From Deltaproteobacteria bacterium (GTDB lineage Bacteria; Desulfobacterota; GWC2-55-46): DNA of 64,000 nt. Made by a program: the position numbers and the translations under genes. The stretch is from assembly GCA_016219015.1 (NCBI GenBank), contig JACRCL010000006.1, positions 33,886-97,885 of the forward strand, in the 5' to 3' direction. Under the pieces are notes generated by a model. The model saw nothing but the letters and a program-made list of their open reading frames with translations. It had not been told where the DNA came from and made no database searches. Below, in pieces: positions 9,269 through 18,806 of the stretch; position 1 is the first letter of the stretch, and the number at the start of each line of letters is the position of its first letter.

Positions 9269-11560
9269 CTACTTCCCCATCCACTCCTTCATTATAATAA
9301 TCGCCCCTCTTTTATCGAGCGGTTCGTTGTTGTTGCCGCACTTCGGGTCCTGCGTGCATGAAGGGCAGGCTACTTCGCATTCGCACTCCTCCATTATCCT
9401 TATCGTAGAAGCGAACCAATCCTCGACGCACTCGAAGCCCCTCCTCGTAAGCCCCACGCCTCCCTCGTGCCCGTCGTATATAAATATAGCCGGGCCGCCG
9501 AGTTCGGGGTTGAAAGGGTAGCTTACGCCCCCGAGGTCCATCCTGTCGCATAGCGCGTAAAGCGGCAGCGTCGCGATAGAGGCGTGCTCGGCCGCATGGA
9601 GCGCTCCGGCCACGCTGAAATTCCTCTCCCTTACCTTATCGAGTATCTTCTCATCGACCTCCATCCATATCCCGACGGTCGTAAATATCGACGGGGGAAG
9701 GTCGAGCGGGAACTCTCCGAGCTTCTGGTCGGTGTGGATATGCTTTTTCCTGTACCCGATGACGCGCTCCGTGACCTTGAGCTTGCCGAGGTTGATAGAT
9801 ACGTCCCTGACCCTTTTCTTCGCTTCTATCTCGATTATCTCGGTCTCCTCGCTCGTGATGGCGCGGGTGTAGTAGTGCGCGTCGTCGGCGGGCCTGCAGA
9901 AGACCTTCCGTTCCTTCATGTCGAGCTTCGCCACCCTGTACTGCATCCCCTTATGGAGGTATATGGCGCCGGGGTGCAGCTCGTAGAGGACCCTCGTCGA
10001 GCTCGACTCACCGAGCATGCGGCCGTCGTCTTTTACTATGGCGTAAGTCTCCCCGGCCTCTCTGATGGAGACCTCCATCTGCGGGTTGCGCCTCCTCGGG
10101 TACCAGATGTCGCCCTTGAGCCAGTGCCTCACCTTGCCCTCGGCCTCAAGCCCGTTCAATACCGGCTCGAGCGCCTTCACGTCGAAGAACCGATCATTCG
10201 GCCTCAGGTACGACTCGGCGGCGGCGCAGAGGAGATGGGATTTGAGTATAGGCTCGTTATTGCCGTCGAGCACGGCGGCCTCGACGTTCCTCCTGAAGAA
10301 GTCCTGCGGGTTACGCATGAAGTACTGGTCGAGCGCGTCCGCGAGCGCGACCATTATTATAAGAGAGTCCCTTCCAGACCTTCCGACCCGCCCGCTCCTC
10401 TGCCACGTCGAGCTTACGGTGCCGGGATAGCCCACGAGTATGCACACGTCGAGCCCGCCTATGTCAACCCCGAGCTCAAGGGCGCTCGTCGAGATGACCC
10501 CGGAGAGCTCCCCGCTGAATAGCTTACGCTCGATTTCGCGCCTCTCTTCGGGAAGAAAGCCCGCCCTGTAGGAGCTTATCCGCGGGACGAGGTCGGGGGA
10601 GGTCTCCTTTACCCACGCGTGCATCAGCTCGGTAATCTTGCGCGCCTTTGTGAAGGCGATGGTCTTGAACCCCGCGCGCACGGAAGACGTGAATAGCCTT
10701 GTCGCTACCGTATAAGGGCTTACCTCTGGGAGGGGGTTTATGAAGATGAAGTTCCTCTTGCCCTGTGGGGCGCCGCTACTGTCTATCAGCTCGAACGGAA
10801 GGCCCGTAAGCATCCCGGCCAGCTCTTTCGGGTTGGCGATGGTGGCGGAGCAGGCTATGAATACCGGGTCGCTCCCGTAAAGGCTCAAGATCCTCCGGAA
10901 CCTCTTCAGGACGTTCGCCACGTGCGAGCCGAAAACGCCCCTGTAGGTGTGGACCTCGTCGATTATCACGTACTTCAGGTTCCTTAGATACCTCTCCCAC
11001 TTCTGGTGGAAGGCGTTTATGGCGAGGTGGAGCATGTCCGGGTTGGTCAATACCACTGCCGGGGGCAGCTCCCTTATGCGCTTTCTCCTGTACGCCGTAG
11101 TGTCGCCGTCGTATATCTCGCAGAGTGCCGGGACAAAGGCCTTCCTCCTGCCCGTTGTTGGCGCGGCGGCCCTTTCGAGCGGAAGCCCCTCCGTAAGCTC
11201 GCGGAAGGCCTTCAACTGGTCCTGCTCAAGGCCCTTTAGCGGGAAGAGGTACATGGCGTGGGACTCGGGGTCTTGCAGAATTGACTCGACCACCGGTATG
11301 TTGTAGATGAGGCTCTTGCCGCTTGCCGTCGGGGTCATTATGACGGTGTTCTTATTGCCGCGTATGAGGTCAATGCCTTTTGCCTGGTGAGCGAAGAGCC
11401 TTACGATGCCGAGCCCCTCCAGCGCCTGCCTTACCTCCGGCATAATGGGCTCGGAGGTCTGCCCGTACACGGGCAGGTGGGGGTTTATCTCCTCATGGTG
11501 GACGACCTCCCGGAGGTCCTTCCGCTTCTTTATCTCGTCGATGAGCTCGTCAACGCGCAT
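9269..11560 (-). CDS. DEAD/DEAH helicase with DUF1998/MZB zinc domain (MrfA/YprA-like)
   Basis: A 763-residue superfamily 2 helicase. Walker A TPTASGKS is at 76-83 and the DEVH box at 201-204 (IIDEVHTYRG). The helicase C-terminal domain has STSALELGVDIGGLD and QRSGRVGRSGRDS. The end carries four cysteines in CEVACPSCTQDPKCGNN, the metal-binding site of the MZB (DUF1998) domain. Bacillus MrfA is a 3'-5' helicase used in mitomycin-crosslink repair, so a DNA-repair role is inferred. It lies 40 bases downstream of resB and may be read from the cytochrome c operon. No clear ribosome site precedes the ATG. Confidence 0.88.
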   Translation of the reverse strand: MRVDELIDEIKKRKDLREVVHHEEINPHLPVYGQTSEPIMPEVRQALEGLGIVRLFAHQAKGIDLIRGNKNTVIMTPTASGKSLIYNIPVVESILQDPESHAMYLFPLKGLEQDQLKAFRELTEGLPLERAAAPTTGRRKAFVPALCEIYDGDTTAYRRKRIRELPPAVVLTNPDMLHLAINAFHQKWERYLRNLKYVIIDEVHTYRGVFGSHVANVLKRFRRILSLYGSDPVFIACSATIANPKELAGMLTGLPFELIDSSGAPQGKRNFIFINPLPEVSPYTVATRLFTSSVRAGFKTIAFTKARKITELMHAWVKETSPDLVPRISSYRAGFLPEERREIERKLFSGELSGVISTSALELGVDIGGLDVCILVGYPGTVSSTWQRSGRVGRSGRDSLIIMVALADALDQYFMRNPQDFFRRNVEAAVLDGNNEPILKSHLLCAAAESYLRPNDRFFDVKALEPVLNGLEAEGKVRHWLKGDIWYPRRRNPQMEVSIREAGETYAIVKDDGRMLGESSSTRVLYELHPGAIYLHKGMQYRVAKLDMKERKVFCRPADDAHYYTRAITSEETEIIEIEAKKRVRDVSINLGKLKVTERVIGYRKKHIHTDQKLGEFPLDLPPSIFTTVGIWMEVDEKILDKVRERNFSVAGALHAAEHASIATLPLYALCDRMDLGGVSYPFNPELGGPAIFIYDGHEGGVGLTRRGFECVEDWFASTIRIMEECECEVACPSCTQDPKCGNNNEPLDKRGAIIIMKEWMGK

Positions 11561-11600
11561 GAAAAAATAATATCATCTTTGGGGGGTCTTTGCCGGAAAA

Positions 11601-13085
11601 TCACTCCGGCGGGAGGGGGAAGGGCCTTATGTCGTCCATCGTCAGGTAGCGCTCGAGCCTTCTTACTATCCTTGAGGGGTCAGCGCCGAGCCCCTTCGAG
11701 TTCAGGTTGAGCTTGAGCATCACTATGGAGTCGGCCTCGTCTATGGCATACGCCAGCCTGTACCACCCGCCGAAGAACCGTAGCGACATCGTGACGAGCA
11801 CGAATATCCCGCTCCACCAGAGCACCGCTACGCCGGGGTCGTACCTGTAGCTCAAAACGGACGATTCGGCCGCGTCCACCAGAGTGACGCGGCTGCCGTT
11901 TATGTCGAGGAACCCGCCTAAGTCTATCTTCCCGATATCTTCATATTTTTCCTCGCCTGTCTTTAGCTTCACGAATGCGAACGGCTTTATCTTCTCCACG
12001 CTCCCGTCGAGGCGGTGGAGAGCGCCTGTCCTGAAAGTCCCGAATTTCAACGTGGCGTCGAGCCCCGGAATGAATGCGTCCTCGTCTGTCTTCACCTCAA
12101 GGGGTATGGGGTTGTCGTAGACCCGTATCTTGAGCCTCTGCTCGTACCCTTCCTGGTAGAACGTGTACCCGCCGAACCTGAGCGGGTCGTTTATCTCTAT
12201 GGTCTTCTCAAGCAGCGTCTTGCCGCCCTGGACTACTTTTATCCGAGACCTCCAGTCCTTGACAGAAAGCGACTCGGGCTTCATCTCGTAGCCGGGCTTG
12301 CTCCAGCCGAGCCCTATGGCGAGCCTTGAGGTCTTGTCTTTGGGGAAGTCGAGCTCAGGGGATTCCGAGTATTCGGTGGAGAAGTCCTCAAGGAGGAGGT
12401 GAAAATCCGTCGGGCCGTGCTTCGGGTGGAAGAGGCCCTGGAGCCTCCCGTTGGTCGAGGGCGCCACGGTCTGCGCCTCGTTTGGGGCCAAAGTTATCGA
12501 ATCCTCGAAGGCGAAGAGGTATGTGAGCATGAAGCCGAGGAAGCAGGCGATGATGCCCGCGTGATAGAGCCACGTCAGCCACCTGTAGGAGAGGCCCTTT
12601 TCCATGACTATCCAGTCCCCGTCCTTTGAAAGGAGCCTGAAGCCGAGCCTTTCCCTCAATAACCTCCTTACCTCGATATGCGCGTCCGGTATGTCGTGCG
12701 TGAGGGAAAGTATATGCGTCGGCTCGAACCCCTTCGGGAAGACCCTCCCGGACAGTAGCGCGGCATACCTTTCATAGCTGCAGACGATAAGGTTAGCTAA
12801 CAGCAGCAGCGCGAGTATCAGGAATAGCGGGGATGTAAAGAGGTCGAGGAGGCCGAATATCCCCACGAGGTCTATGAACCTGCCGCCGGCCTTTATGTAC
12901 TCCCCGAAGTCTTCGCCCTGCGGGAATATGGTCCCTATGACGAAGAGCAGGGCCATCGCCCCGAGGACGTAGACGGAAGTCCAGATGGAAGAGAGCTTCC
13001 TGTAGCACCAGCCGGAAAGCGCCTTCCAGCCCTCTTTTGACTTTAGCGCGAGTATGTATGGTCTTATTGTTTCAGATATCGACAT
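11601..13085 (-). CDS. resB: Cytochrome c biogenesis protein ResB
   Basis: A 494-residue membrane protein. Three N-terminal transmembrane segments fall around residues 35-55, 80-105 and 165-190. A large periplasmic domain follows, then one C-terminal segment near 410-430, which is the ResB/Ccs1 topology. With CcsA it forms the System II haem transporter and ligase that attaches haem to apocytochrome c outside the inner membrane. It begins eight bases after the ccsA stop on the same strand. The periplasmic part includes the LSVKDWRSRI and FGGYTFYQEGYEQ stretches typical of the family. Confidence 0.92.
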   Translation of the reverse strand: MSISETIRPYILALKSKEGWKALSGWCYRKLSSIWTSVYVLGAMALLFVIGTIFPQGEDFGEYIKAGGRFIDLVGIFGLLDLFTSPLFLILALLLLANLIVCSYERYAALLSGRVFPKGFEPTHILSLTHDIPDAHIEVRRLLRERLGFRLLSKDGDWIVMEKGLSYRWLTWLYHAGIIACFLGFMLTYLFAFEDSITLAPNEAQTVAPSTNGRLQGLFHPKHGPTDFHLLLEDFSTEYSESPELDFPKDKTSRLAIGLGWSKPGYEMKPESLSVKDWRSRIKVVQGGKTLLEKTIEINDPLRFGGYTFYQEGYEQRLKIRVYDNPIPLEVKTDEDAFIPGLDATLKFGTFRTGALHRLDGSVEKIKPFAFVKLKTGEEKYEDIGKIDLGGFLDINGSRVTLVDAAESSVLSYRYDPGVAVLWWSGIFVLVTMSLRFFGGWYRLAYAIDEADSIVMLKLNLNSKGLGADPSRIVRRLERYLTMDDIRPFPLPPE

Positions 13086-13093
13086 GATTCAGG

Positions 13094-13981
13094 CTACACC
13101 GCGTAGATATGGAGGCTCGGGATGCCGAGGAGCTTCGCAAGCCAGTTTACCCCGAGGAACGTCATCATCATGCATACAAAGCCGAGCATGTTGAACGCCG
13201 AGGCGGGCGCGCCCTTAAGTCCCGGCGTGGCCTTTGAGTGGAGATATAAGGTAAAGACCGTCCACGTTATGAGCGACCATGTCTCCTTCGGGTCCCAGCT
13301 CCAGTACCTGCCCCACGCCTCGTTCGCCCATGCAGCGCCCGAGAATATGGCGAAGGTGAGGAAGGGAAAGCCGAATATAACGAGCTTGAAGGCGGAGGCG
13401 TGGAAGTCCTCGATATTGCCTTCCGTGAGGCCGTAGCCGCCTGCCGAGCCCCTTTTGATGAACGGTCTTATGATAAGGTAGGCCCCTTCCACGGAGGCGG
13501 CTACGACGAATACGGCGTATGAGAAGAAGGCGAGTATCACGTGCCACTCGAACCAGTAGCTCTGGAGGGCGGGGGACAGGGGCTCCACCGCAGGCGACCT
13601 CGAAAGCAGCGCGTAGAGGCACGCGCCCATGGAAAGGGCGGATACGAAGATGCCGGGGAGGTAGACGGACTCCCATTTTGATGATATATACAGGTATGTG
13701 AGCGAGGCAGACCACGCGAACCAGGAAAGGCTCTCGTAGAGCGTCTGGAAGGGGGCCCTGCCCGCCTCGAAGGTCCTTAAGAGAATGAGGCCCGCCTGCA
13801 GGACGACCGCCACGGAGAGAAGGACCTGCGCCGCCTTTCCGGCGGATGCCCTCCTTGTAAGTATGTGGAAAAGGAATATGAGCGTTGAGAGCCCGTAAAG
13901 GAAGGCCACAGACCAGAAAATGCGGAGTTCGACGCCAAGGAGGAACGAGTTCCTCGAAAGGATCAGGTCGTAATTTGACAT
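13094..13981 (-). CDS. ccsA: Cytochrome c assembly protein CcsA/CcsB (ResC)
   Basis: A 295-residue polytopic protein with about eight transmembrane helices. The haem-binding tryptophan-rich WWD-type motif WANEAWGRYWSWDPKE is in the C-terminal third, flanked by conserved histidines (WHVILAFFSYAVFV and LYLHSKATPG). It carries haem across the membrane and, with ResB, ligates it to CXXCH apoproteins. It is first in a minus-strand unit ccsA-resB-helicase. Confidence 0.93.
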   Translation of the reverse strand: MSNYDLILSRNSFLLGVELRIFWSVAFLYGLSTLIFLFHILTRRASAGKAAQVLLSVAVVLQAGLILLRTFEAGRAPFQTLYESLSWFAWSASLTYLYISSKWESVYLPGIFVSALSMGACLYALLSRSPAVEPLSPALQSYWFEWHVILAFFSYAVFVVAASVEGAYLIIRPFIKRGSAGGYGLTEGNIEDFHASAFKLVIFGFPFLTFAIFSGAAWANEAWGRYWSWDPKETWSLITWTVFTLYLHSKATPGLKGAPASAFNMLGFVCMMMTFLGVNWLAKLLGIPSLHIYAV

Positions 13982-14011
13982 TCAAGTAAATTTAACATAA
14001 ACCAATTTGGT

Positions 14012-14040
14012 TTGACAAGCGGCTTCTTTAGGGTTAAGAT
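14012..14040 (+). promoter_or_regulatory. Sigma-70-type promoter for the Cys-pair protein
   Basis: TTGACA (14012-14017), 17-base spacer, TAAGAT (14035-14040). It lies in the divergent gap between ccsA (minus) and the gene at 14135, giving a leader of about 87 bases. Confidence 0.7.
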
Positions 14041-14134
14041 TTAAAAAAGAAAAGAATGGTTGGGGCTCGCCAAAGTGTGTTCTCGTAAAACCCGAATCTT
14101 TTCAGGCGTTTACCAGGGGAAAGGGAAAATATTG

Positions 14135-14443
14135 ATGCAGAAGTTAAGGTGTCATAACTGCGGGAGGGAGCTTCCGAAAGGCAGCCTTAAATATATAGTT
14201 GAGATAAGGAGCTTCGCTGACTTCGACGGCTATCTCGAAGAGTACGACGGGGACGTGGAGGAGGGGCTGAACGAGCTTCTCGACGCCATGGAGAACCTCG
14301 ACCAGAAGGCGCTTGAAGAAGACGTCTCGAAAGAGCTTATCTATATATTATGCAAGTCCTGCAGGGACAAGTTCACGAGCGACCCGTTCCAGACCGGCAA
14401 GGCGGTCTTCGAAGGGGAGGACGTGAAAGGGACCATACACTGA
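14135..14443 (+). CDS. Conserved small protein with two CXXC pairs
   Basis: A 102-residue soluble protein. CHNCG (residues 6-10) near the start and CKSC near residue 71 would make a four-cysteine metal site, probably zinc. Between them is an acidic stretch (YLEEYDGDVEEGLNELLDAM). The start is ATG at 14135, with AAGGGA (14121-14126) eight bases upstream. An in-frame upstream extension to about 14060 lacks a ribosome site. I know similar short proteins of unknown function from Deltaproteobacteria, but no role is established. Confidence 0.78.
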   Translation: MQKLRCHNCGRELPKGSLKYIVEIRSFADFDGYLEEYDGDVEEGLNELLDAMENLDQKALEEDVSKELIYILCKSCRDKFTSDPFQTGKAVFEGEDVKGTIH

Positions 14444-14507
14444 CCCGCCGGTAAGACCGCCCGTACAACACCGGAAAAGCCAATTTGCGCCACGCCCCGC
14501 CACCAAT

Positions 14508-15239
14508 ATGCGCTACGCGGTAATCTCTGACGTCCACTCAAACCTCGAGGCCCTGACCGCGTTCCTGACCAAGGCCGACAGGGCCGGATACGACAGGATA
14601 GTCTGTCTCGGCGACATCGTCGGATACAACGCCAACCCCAACGAATGCATTGAGCTATTAAGGGAGAGGGAAGCCCTTTGCGTAATGGGCAACCACGACT
14701 CCAGGGCCGCCGGGCTCGAGGACGAATCCGCGTTCAACTTCCACGCGGCCCTGGCGATCCAGTGGACGCGCGGCGCGCTCAAGGAGGAGAACAGGGAGTT
14801 CCTTGGAAACCTTCCGAGGGCATTGCAGGTAAACAGGAAGTTCCTCGCCGTGCACGGCTGGGTCAACGACACCGACCTCTACATACTCGGCCCGAGGGAC
14901 GCCGCGGAGAACTTCAAGCTCATGAAGGACGCCAGGACGAGGGTCTGCTTTTTCGGGCATACGCACGTGCCCGCGGTCTTCACGGAGGTCGAAGGCGGTG
15001 CGGAGCTTGTGGACGGCGAACAAGTAAGACTGCTCAAGGGCGCGAGCTACCTCATAAACCCCGGCTCCATAGGCCAGCCGAGGGACAGGGACCCGAGGCT
15101 TTCGTTCGTGATATACGACACCAAGAAATCACAGGTGAAGTATTACCGGGTCGAGTACGATATAAGCGCCACGGCAGGAAAGATACTGGCCGCCGGCCTG
15201 CCGGACAGGCTCGCCGAGAGGCTGAAATTGGGGTGGTAG
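14508..15239 (+). CDS. Calcineurin-like metallophosphoesterase (YfcE-like)
   Basis: A 243-residue enzyme with the full two-metal phosphoesterase motif set: SDVHSN (7-12), CLGDIVGY, GNHDSRA and FGHTHVP. Members of this small bacterial group hydrolyse phosphodiesters or phosphomonoesters, and the substrate cannot be told from sequence. It has no signal peptide, so it is cytoplasmic. The gene follows the Cys-pair protein by 64 bases and ends before a strong terminator. Confidence 0.88.
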   Translation: MRYAVISDVHSNLEALTAFLTKADRAGYDRIVCLGDIVGYNANPNECIELLREREALCVMGNHDSRAAGLEDESAFNFHAALAIQWTRGALKEENREFLGNLPRALQVNRKFLAVHGWVNDTDLYILGPRDAAENFKLMKDARTRVCFFGHTHVPAVFTEVEGGAELVDGEQVRLLKGASYLINPGSIGQPRDRDPRLSFVIYDTKKSQVKYYRVEYDISATAGKILAAGLPDRLAERLKLGW

Positions 15240-15290
15240 GGGGAGGTGGATATTCCCCGGTCTGACGCGGGTTAAAGAAAGTTCTTACGC

Positions 15291-15330
15291 GGGTTCAGGT
15301 TTGCAACCTGAACCCTTTTTTATTTTTTTT
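15291..15330 (+). terminator. Intrinsic terminator after the phosphoesterase
   Basis: GGGTTCAGGTT (15291-15301), loop TGC, AACCTGAACCC (15305-15315), then a T-rich tract to about 15330. The 11-bp stem is perfect. Confidence 0.9.
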
Positions 15331-15366
15331 GGTCTTTTTTATTTTAAAAAAAACCGGGGGCGTAAC

Positions 15367-15386
15367 AGGGTGTTTTTCGACACCCT
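15367..15386 (-). terminator. Possible terminator of the TlpA-like gene
   Basis: AGGGTGT (15367-15373) pairs with ACACCCT (15380-15386), directly after the stop on the minus strand. The T run read on that strand (plus-strand A run near 15346-15353) is about 13 bases away, so the form is not classical. Confidence 0.4.
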
Positions 15387-15392
15387 CCGGGC

Positions 15393-15926
15393 TTATTTCG
15401 AGTTTATGAGCTTTTCTATCATAATGACGCTGCCGGGGCTCATCCAGTCGAGGCTTTCCTTCTCGACCTCGGCGATGGTCCCGTTCCTGTCGATGACATA
15501 GGACTGCGGCGCCTTCAATACGTTATACGCCTCGGATACAAAGCCGTTGTCGTCGCGCACGTTTATGAAGGTGAAGCCGCGCTTGTCGATGAGTTCGAGG
15601 ACGTCTACGAGCGGAGCGCTGTGCATGGAGTCCTCGTTTATGGCCGCTATCACCAGGCCTTTGTCCCTGTATTTCCTGTTCAGCGCCTCAAGTGTGTCGA
15701 GCTCCTTCCTGCACTCGGCGCACTTCATCCTCCAGAAATACAGTATGACGACGCTCCCTTTTTTCTCGGAGAGCCTGAACGGGTTCTCCTTTATGTCGGC
15801 GTAGAGAAAATCCGTTGCAGGGTCTCCGGCCTTCGGGTCGGGGTTGAAGTTGGCCAGCTTGCCGTCGTCCTTCGAGCACCCGGCAAAGGCGAATAGAAGC
15901 AGCATTATCGAAATAATTTTTTTCAT
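15393..15926 (-). CDS. TlpA/AhpC-like thioredoxin-fold lipoprotein
   Basis: A 177-residue protein. The lipoprotein signal peptide MKKIISIMLLLFAFAGC has its lipobox FAGC with Cys17. The thioredoxin fold carries the active-site pair in MKCAECRKE, followed by a peroxiredoxin-like segment (VIAAINEDSM) and cis-Pro region LKAPQSYVID. It probably acts at the cell envelope as a thiol reductase, perhaps on cytochrome c or other secreted cysteines; the partner is not known. GGAGG precedes the ATG. Its leader contains a terminator-like hairpin. Confidence 0.87.
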   Translation of the reverse strand: MKKIISIMLLLFAFAGCSKDDGKLANFNPDPKAGDPATDFLYADIKENPFRLSEKKGSVVILYFWRMKCAECRKELDTLEALNRKYRDKGLVIAAINEDSMHSAPLVDVLELIDKRGFTFINVRDDNGFVSEAYNVLKAPQSYVIDRNGTIAEVEKESLDWMSPGSVIMIEKLINSK

Positions 15927-15952
15927 GGAAGGCCTCCGGCTGCAATGATAAC

Positions 15953-15991
15953 AAAAAAGGGGCGTGAATTAAAGCGGTTTTGCTTTGCCCC
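15953..15991 (-). promoter_or_regulatory. Terminator-like hairpin in the leader of the TlpA-like gene
   Basis: Read on the minus strand, GGGGCAAAGC (from 15991) pairs with GCTTT and GCCCC (ending at 15959), followed by TTTTTTG. It sits 27 bases or more before the start codon at 15926. It is either an attenuator for that gene or the end of an unseen minus-strand transcript. Confidence 0.45.
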
Positions 15992-16060
15992 GCTCCCTTT
16001 TTCAATTGAAAAGATCCGTGCTTATGTGTTAGAAAATCTAATTGGCATCGATACTTTAAA

Positions 16061-16202
16061 GGCTGCCTCTAAAAATTAGGAATTTTTTCTGAAGTCAAGG
16101 AAGGGCGGAAATAAAAAGCGCAGCATATATGTGAATATGTGAGCATTTTTATTTTCGTCCTGACGCAGAGGTCAGGAAAAAGAACAATTTTTAGAGGTAG
16201 CC
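16061..16202 (+). repeat. R2a: 142-bp structured repeat upstream of leuS
   Basis: The ends are inverted with one mismatch: GGCTGCCTCTAAAAATT at 16061-16077 and AATTTTTAGAGGTAGCC at 16186-16202. Inside are CCTGAC/GTCAGG (hairpin near 16159-16176) and a long imperfect stem around the CATATATGTGAATATG centre. It ends 24 bases before the leuS ATG. A second copy, lacking the left end, is at 30641-30763 before obgE in the same orientation. Confidence 0.88.
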
Positions 16203-16226
16203 TAAAATATATAAAGAGGGCAATTG

Positions 16227-18806
16227 ATGGCAGAGAAATACGACCACAGCTCCATAGAGGCGCGCTGGCAGTCGGTCTGGGAAAATAAGAAGGCCTTTTC
16301 AACGTCGGGGGACAGGAAGGAGAAATACTACGTCCTCGAGATGTTCCCTTACCCATCCGGCAAGATACATATGGGCCATGTGAGGAACTACTCCATCGGG
16401 GACGTGGTGGCGAGGTTCCTCATGATGAGGGGCAGGAACGTGCTGCACCCCATGGGCTGGGACTCCTTCGGCCTGCCTGCCGAGAACGCCGCCATACAGC
16501 ACAATATCCACCCCGCCAAGTGGACCTACGAGAACATCGAGAACATGAAAAGGCAGCTCAAGAGGATGGGCTTCAGCTACGACTGGGACAGGGAGGTGGC
16601 CACCTGCAAGCCCGAGTATTACAGGTGGAACCAGTGGCTCTTCCTGAAGCTCCTTGAAAAGGGGCTCGCCTACAAGAAGCGTTCTTCCGTCAACTGGTGC
16701 CCCGGGTGCGCCACGGTGCTCGCCAACGAACAGGTCGAGGAGGGGCGCTGCTGGAGGTGCGATTCCACCGTGGAGATAAAGGACCTTGAGCAGTGGTTCC
16801 TGAAGATTACCGCTTACGCCGAAGAGCTCCTTGACCATACATACAAAATGCCCGGCTGGCCCGAGAGGGTCTTGATAATGCAGCGGAACTGGATAGGCAA
16901 AAGCGTCGGGGCCGAGGTCAACTTTAAAGTCGACGGCTCCGATGATGCCATCAAAATATTCACCACGAGGCCCGACACGCTCTACGGCGTCACCTTCATG
17001 AGCCTTGCCGTGGGGCACCCTGTCATCCCCGCGATAACCGCGCCGGAGAGGCGCGAAGAGGTCGAAAGGTTTACCGCAAAGGCAAGGGCCGAGTCAAAGG
17101 CGAGGGGGGTTGAAGAAATAGTGAAGGAAGGCGTCTTTACCGGGGCCTACTGCGTGAACCCGCTCACCGGCGGGAAGGTCCCGGTCTACGTCGCTAACTT
17201 CGTCCTCATGGAGTACGGCACCGGCGCTGTAATGGCCGTCCCCGCCCATGACCAGAGGGACTTCGAGTTCGCGCGGGCCTACAAGCTCCCGGTGCGGGTC
17301 GTGATAAACCCGCCCGGAAAGACGCTCGACCCCGTTGAGATGGAAGAGGCGTATGTCGATGAGGGGATCATGGCAAACTCCGGGCCTTTCGACGGCCTTC
17401 AGAACACGGCCGCCATGGACGCAATTATAGACCTGCTGGAAGAGACCGGGGCGGGCAAGAGGTCGATAAACTACAAGCTCAGGGACTGGGGGATATCGAG
17501 GCAGAGGTACTGGGGCTGCCCGATACCGGTTATATACTGCGATAAATGCGGGACAGTGCCAGCGCCTTACGAGGAACTGCCCGTGATACTCCCGGAGAAC
17601 GTAAAGCTTACAGGCAAGGGGCTCTCCCCCCTTGCCGGGGCCGAAGATTTCGTAACAGTGGACTGTCCCCGGTGCGGGGGGAAGGCCCGGCGGGAGACGG
17701 ATACCATGGATACCTTCGTAGATTCGTCGTGGTATTTCCTGCGCTACGTCTCGCCGAAAGAAGATAGGCTGCCGTTCAAAAAGGACGAGGCCGCCTACTG
17801 GATGCCGGTAGACCAGTATATCGGCGGGATAGAGCACGCGGTCCTGCACCTGCTTTACGCGAGGTTCTTTACGAAGGCTCTACGTGACCTGGGCCTCCAC
17901 GGCTCAGACGAGCCTTTCAAGAACTTACTTACGCAGGGCATGGTCTGCAAGGAGATATTGAAGTGCCCCGAGCACGGCTACCTCTACCCCGAGGAGGTAA
18001 AGGACAACAAGTGCGTCTTTTGCGGCAAGGCGGTGGAGGCGGGCGCGGTAGAGAAGATGTCCAAGTCCAAGAAGAACGTGGTGGACCCGGATAAGATAAT
18101 AGAGAGGTACGGGGCCGATACCACGAGGATGTTCTCGCTCTTTGCCGCGCCCCCCGAGAAGGACCTCGACTGGAGCGAGGAAGGGGTCGAGGGGTCGTAC
18201 AGGTTCCTTGGCAGGGTATGGAGGCTCGTGACCGAGAACCTTGACGCCCTTATGGGGACGCAGGCCTATGATGCTTCCAGTGACGGCGCGCTCGAAGGCG
18301 CGCTAAAAGACCTCCATCAGCAGACCCACAGGACTATAAAGAAGGTTACGCAGGACATAGAGGAGCGGTTCCACTTCAATACCGCCATTAGCTCCATAAT
18401 GGAGCTTGTAAATACCCTATACCAGCTCCAGAGCGGGAGCGATTTAAAGACCGATATCGGGCGGAAGGCATTCAGGGAGGCCGTCGAGGCTGTCGTCCTC
18501 CTCCTTTCTCCCTTTGCCCCGCATATATCGGAAGAGCTCTGGGAAAGGCTCGGCAACGCCGCCCCGGTCTACGAAACCCCCTGGCCGTACTTAAGGGAGG
18601 ACGCGCTGGCCAGGGAAGAGGTCACCCTTATCATCCAGATAAACGGCAAGGTCAGGAGCAAGGTGACCGTGCCGGTGGACGCCCCCGAGGAAGCGGTAAG
18701 GGAGGCCGTCATGAAGGACGACAAGACGAACGAGTGGATAAAGGGCAAGGAAATCAAGAAGTTCGTCTACGTGCCCAACAAGATAGTCAACATGGTGGTG
18801 GCGTGA
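16227..18806 (+). CDS. leuS: Leucyl-tRNA synthetase
   Basis: An 859-residue class I synthetase of normal length. The HIGH-type motif is [15 protein letters not shown], followed by the Zn-finger-like CPGC/CWRC cysteines, the editing domain with [12 protein letters not shown], and [12 protein letters not shown]. The C-terminal domain ends in [13 protein letters not shown]. The start is ATG at 16227 with AGAGGG (16215-16220) six bases upstream; a TTG three bases earlier is less likely. The stop overlaps lptE. Repeat R2a lies directly upstream and may be part of its leader. Confidence 0.97.
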   Translation: MAEKYDHSSIEARWQSVWENKKAFSTSGDRKEKYYVLEMFPYPSGKIHMGHVRNYSIGDVVARFLMMRGRNVLHPMGWDSFGLPAENAAIQHNIHPAKWTYENIENMKRQLKRMGFSYDWDREVATCKPEYYRWNQWLFLKLLEKGLAYKKRSSVNWCPGCATVLANEQVEEGRCWRCDSTVEIKDLEQWFLKITAYAEELLDHTYKMPGWPERVLIMQRNWIGKSVGAEVNFKVDGSDDAIKIFTTRPDTLYGVTFMSLAVGHPVIPAITAPERREEVERFTAKARAESKARGVEEIVKEGVFTGAYCVNPLTGGKVPVYVANFVLMEYGTGAVMAVPAHDQRDFEFARAYKLPVRVVINPPGKTLDPVEMEEAYVDEGIMANSGPFDGLQNTAAMDAIIDLLEETGAGKRSINYKLRDWGISRQRYWGCPIPVIYCDKCGTVPAPYEELPVILPENVKLTGKGLSPLAGAEDFVTVDCPRCGGKARRETDTMDTFVDSSWYFLRYVSPKEDRLPFKKDEAAYWMPVDQYIGGIEHAVLHLLYARFFTKALRDLGLHGSDEPFKNLLTQGMVCKEILKCPEHGYLYPEEVKDNKCVFCGKAVEAGAVEKMSKSKKNVVDPDKIIERYGADTTRMFSLFAAPPEKDLDWSEEGVEGSYRFLGRVWRLVTENLDALMGTQAYDASSDGALEGALKDLHQQTHRTIKKVTQDIEERFHFNTAISSIMELVNTLYQLQSGSDLKTDIGRKAFREAVEAVVLLLSPFAPHISEELWERLGNAAPVYETPWPYLREDALAREEVTLIIQINGKVRSKVTVPVDAPEEAVREAVMKDDKTNEWIKGKEIKKFVYVPNKIVNMVVA

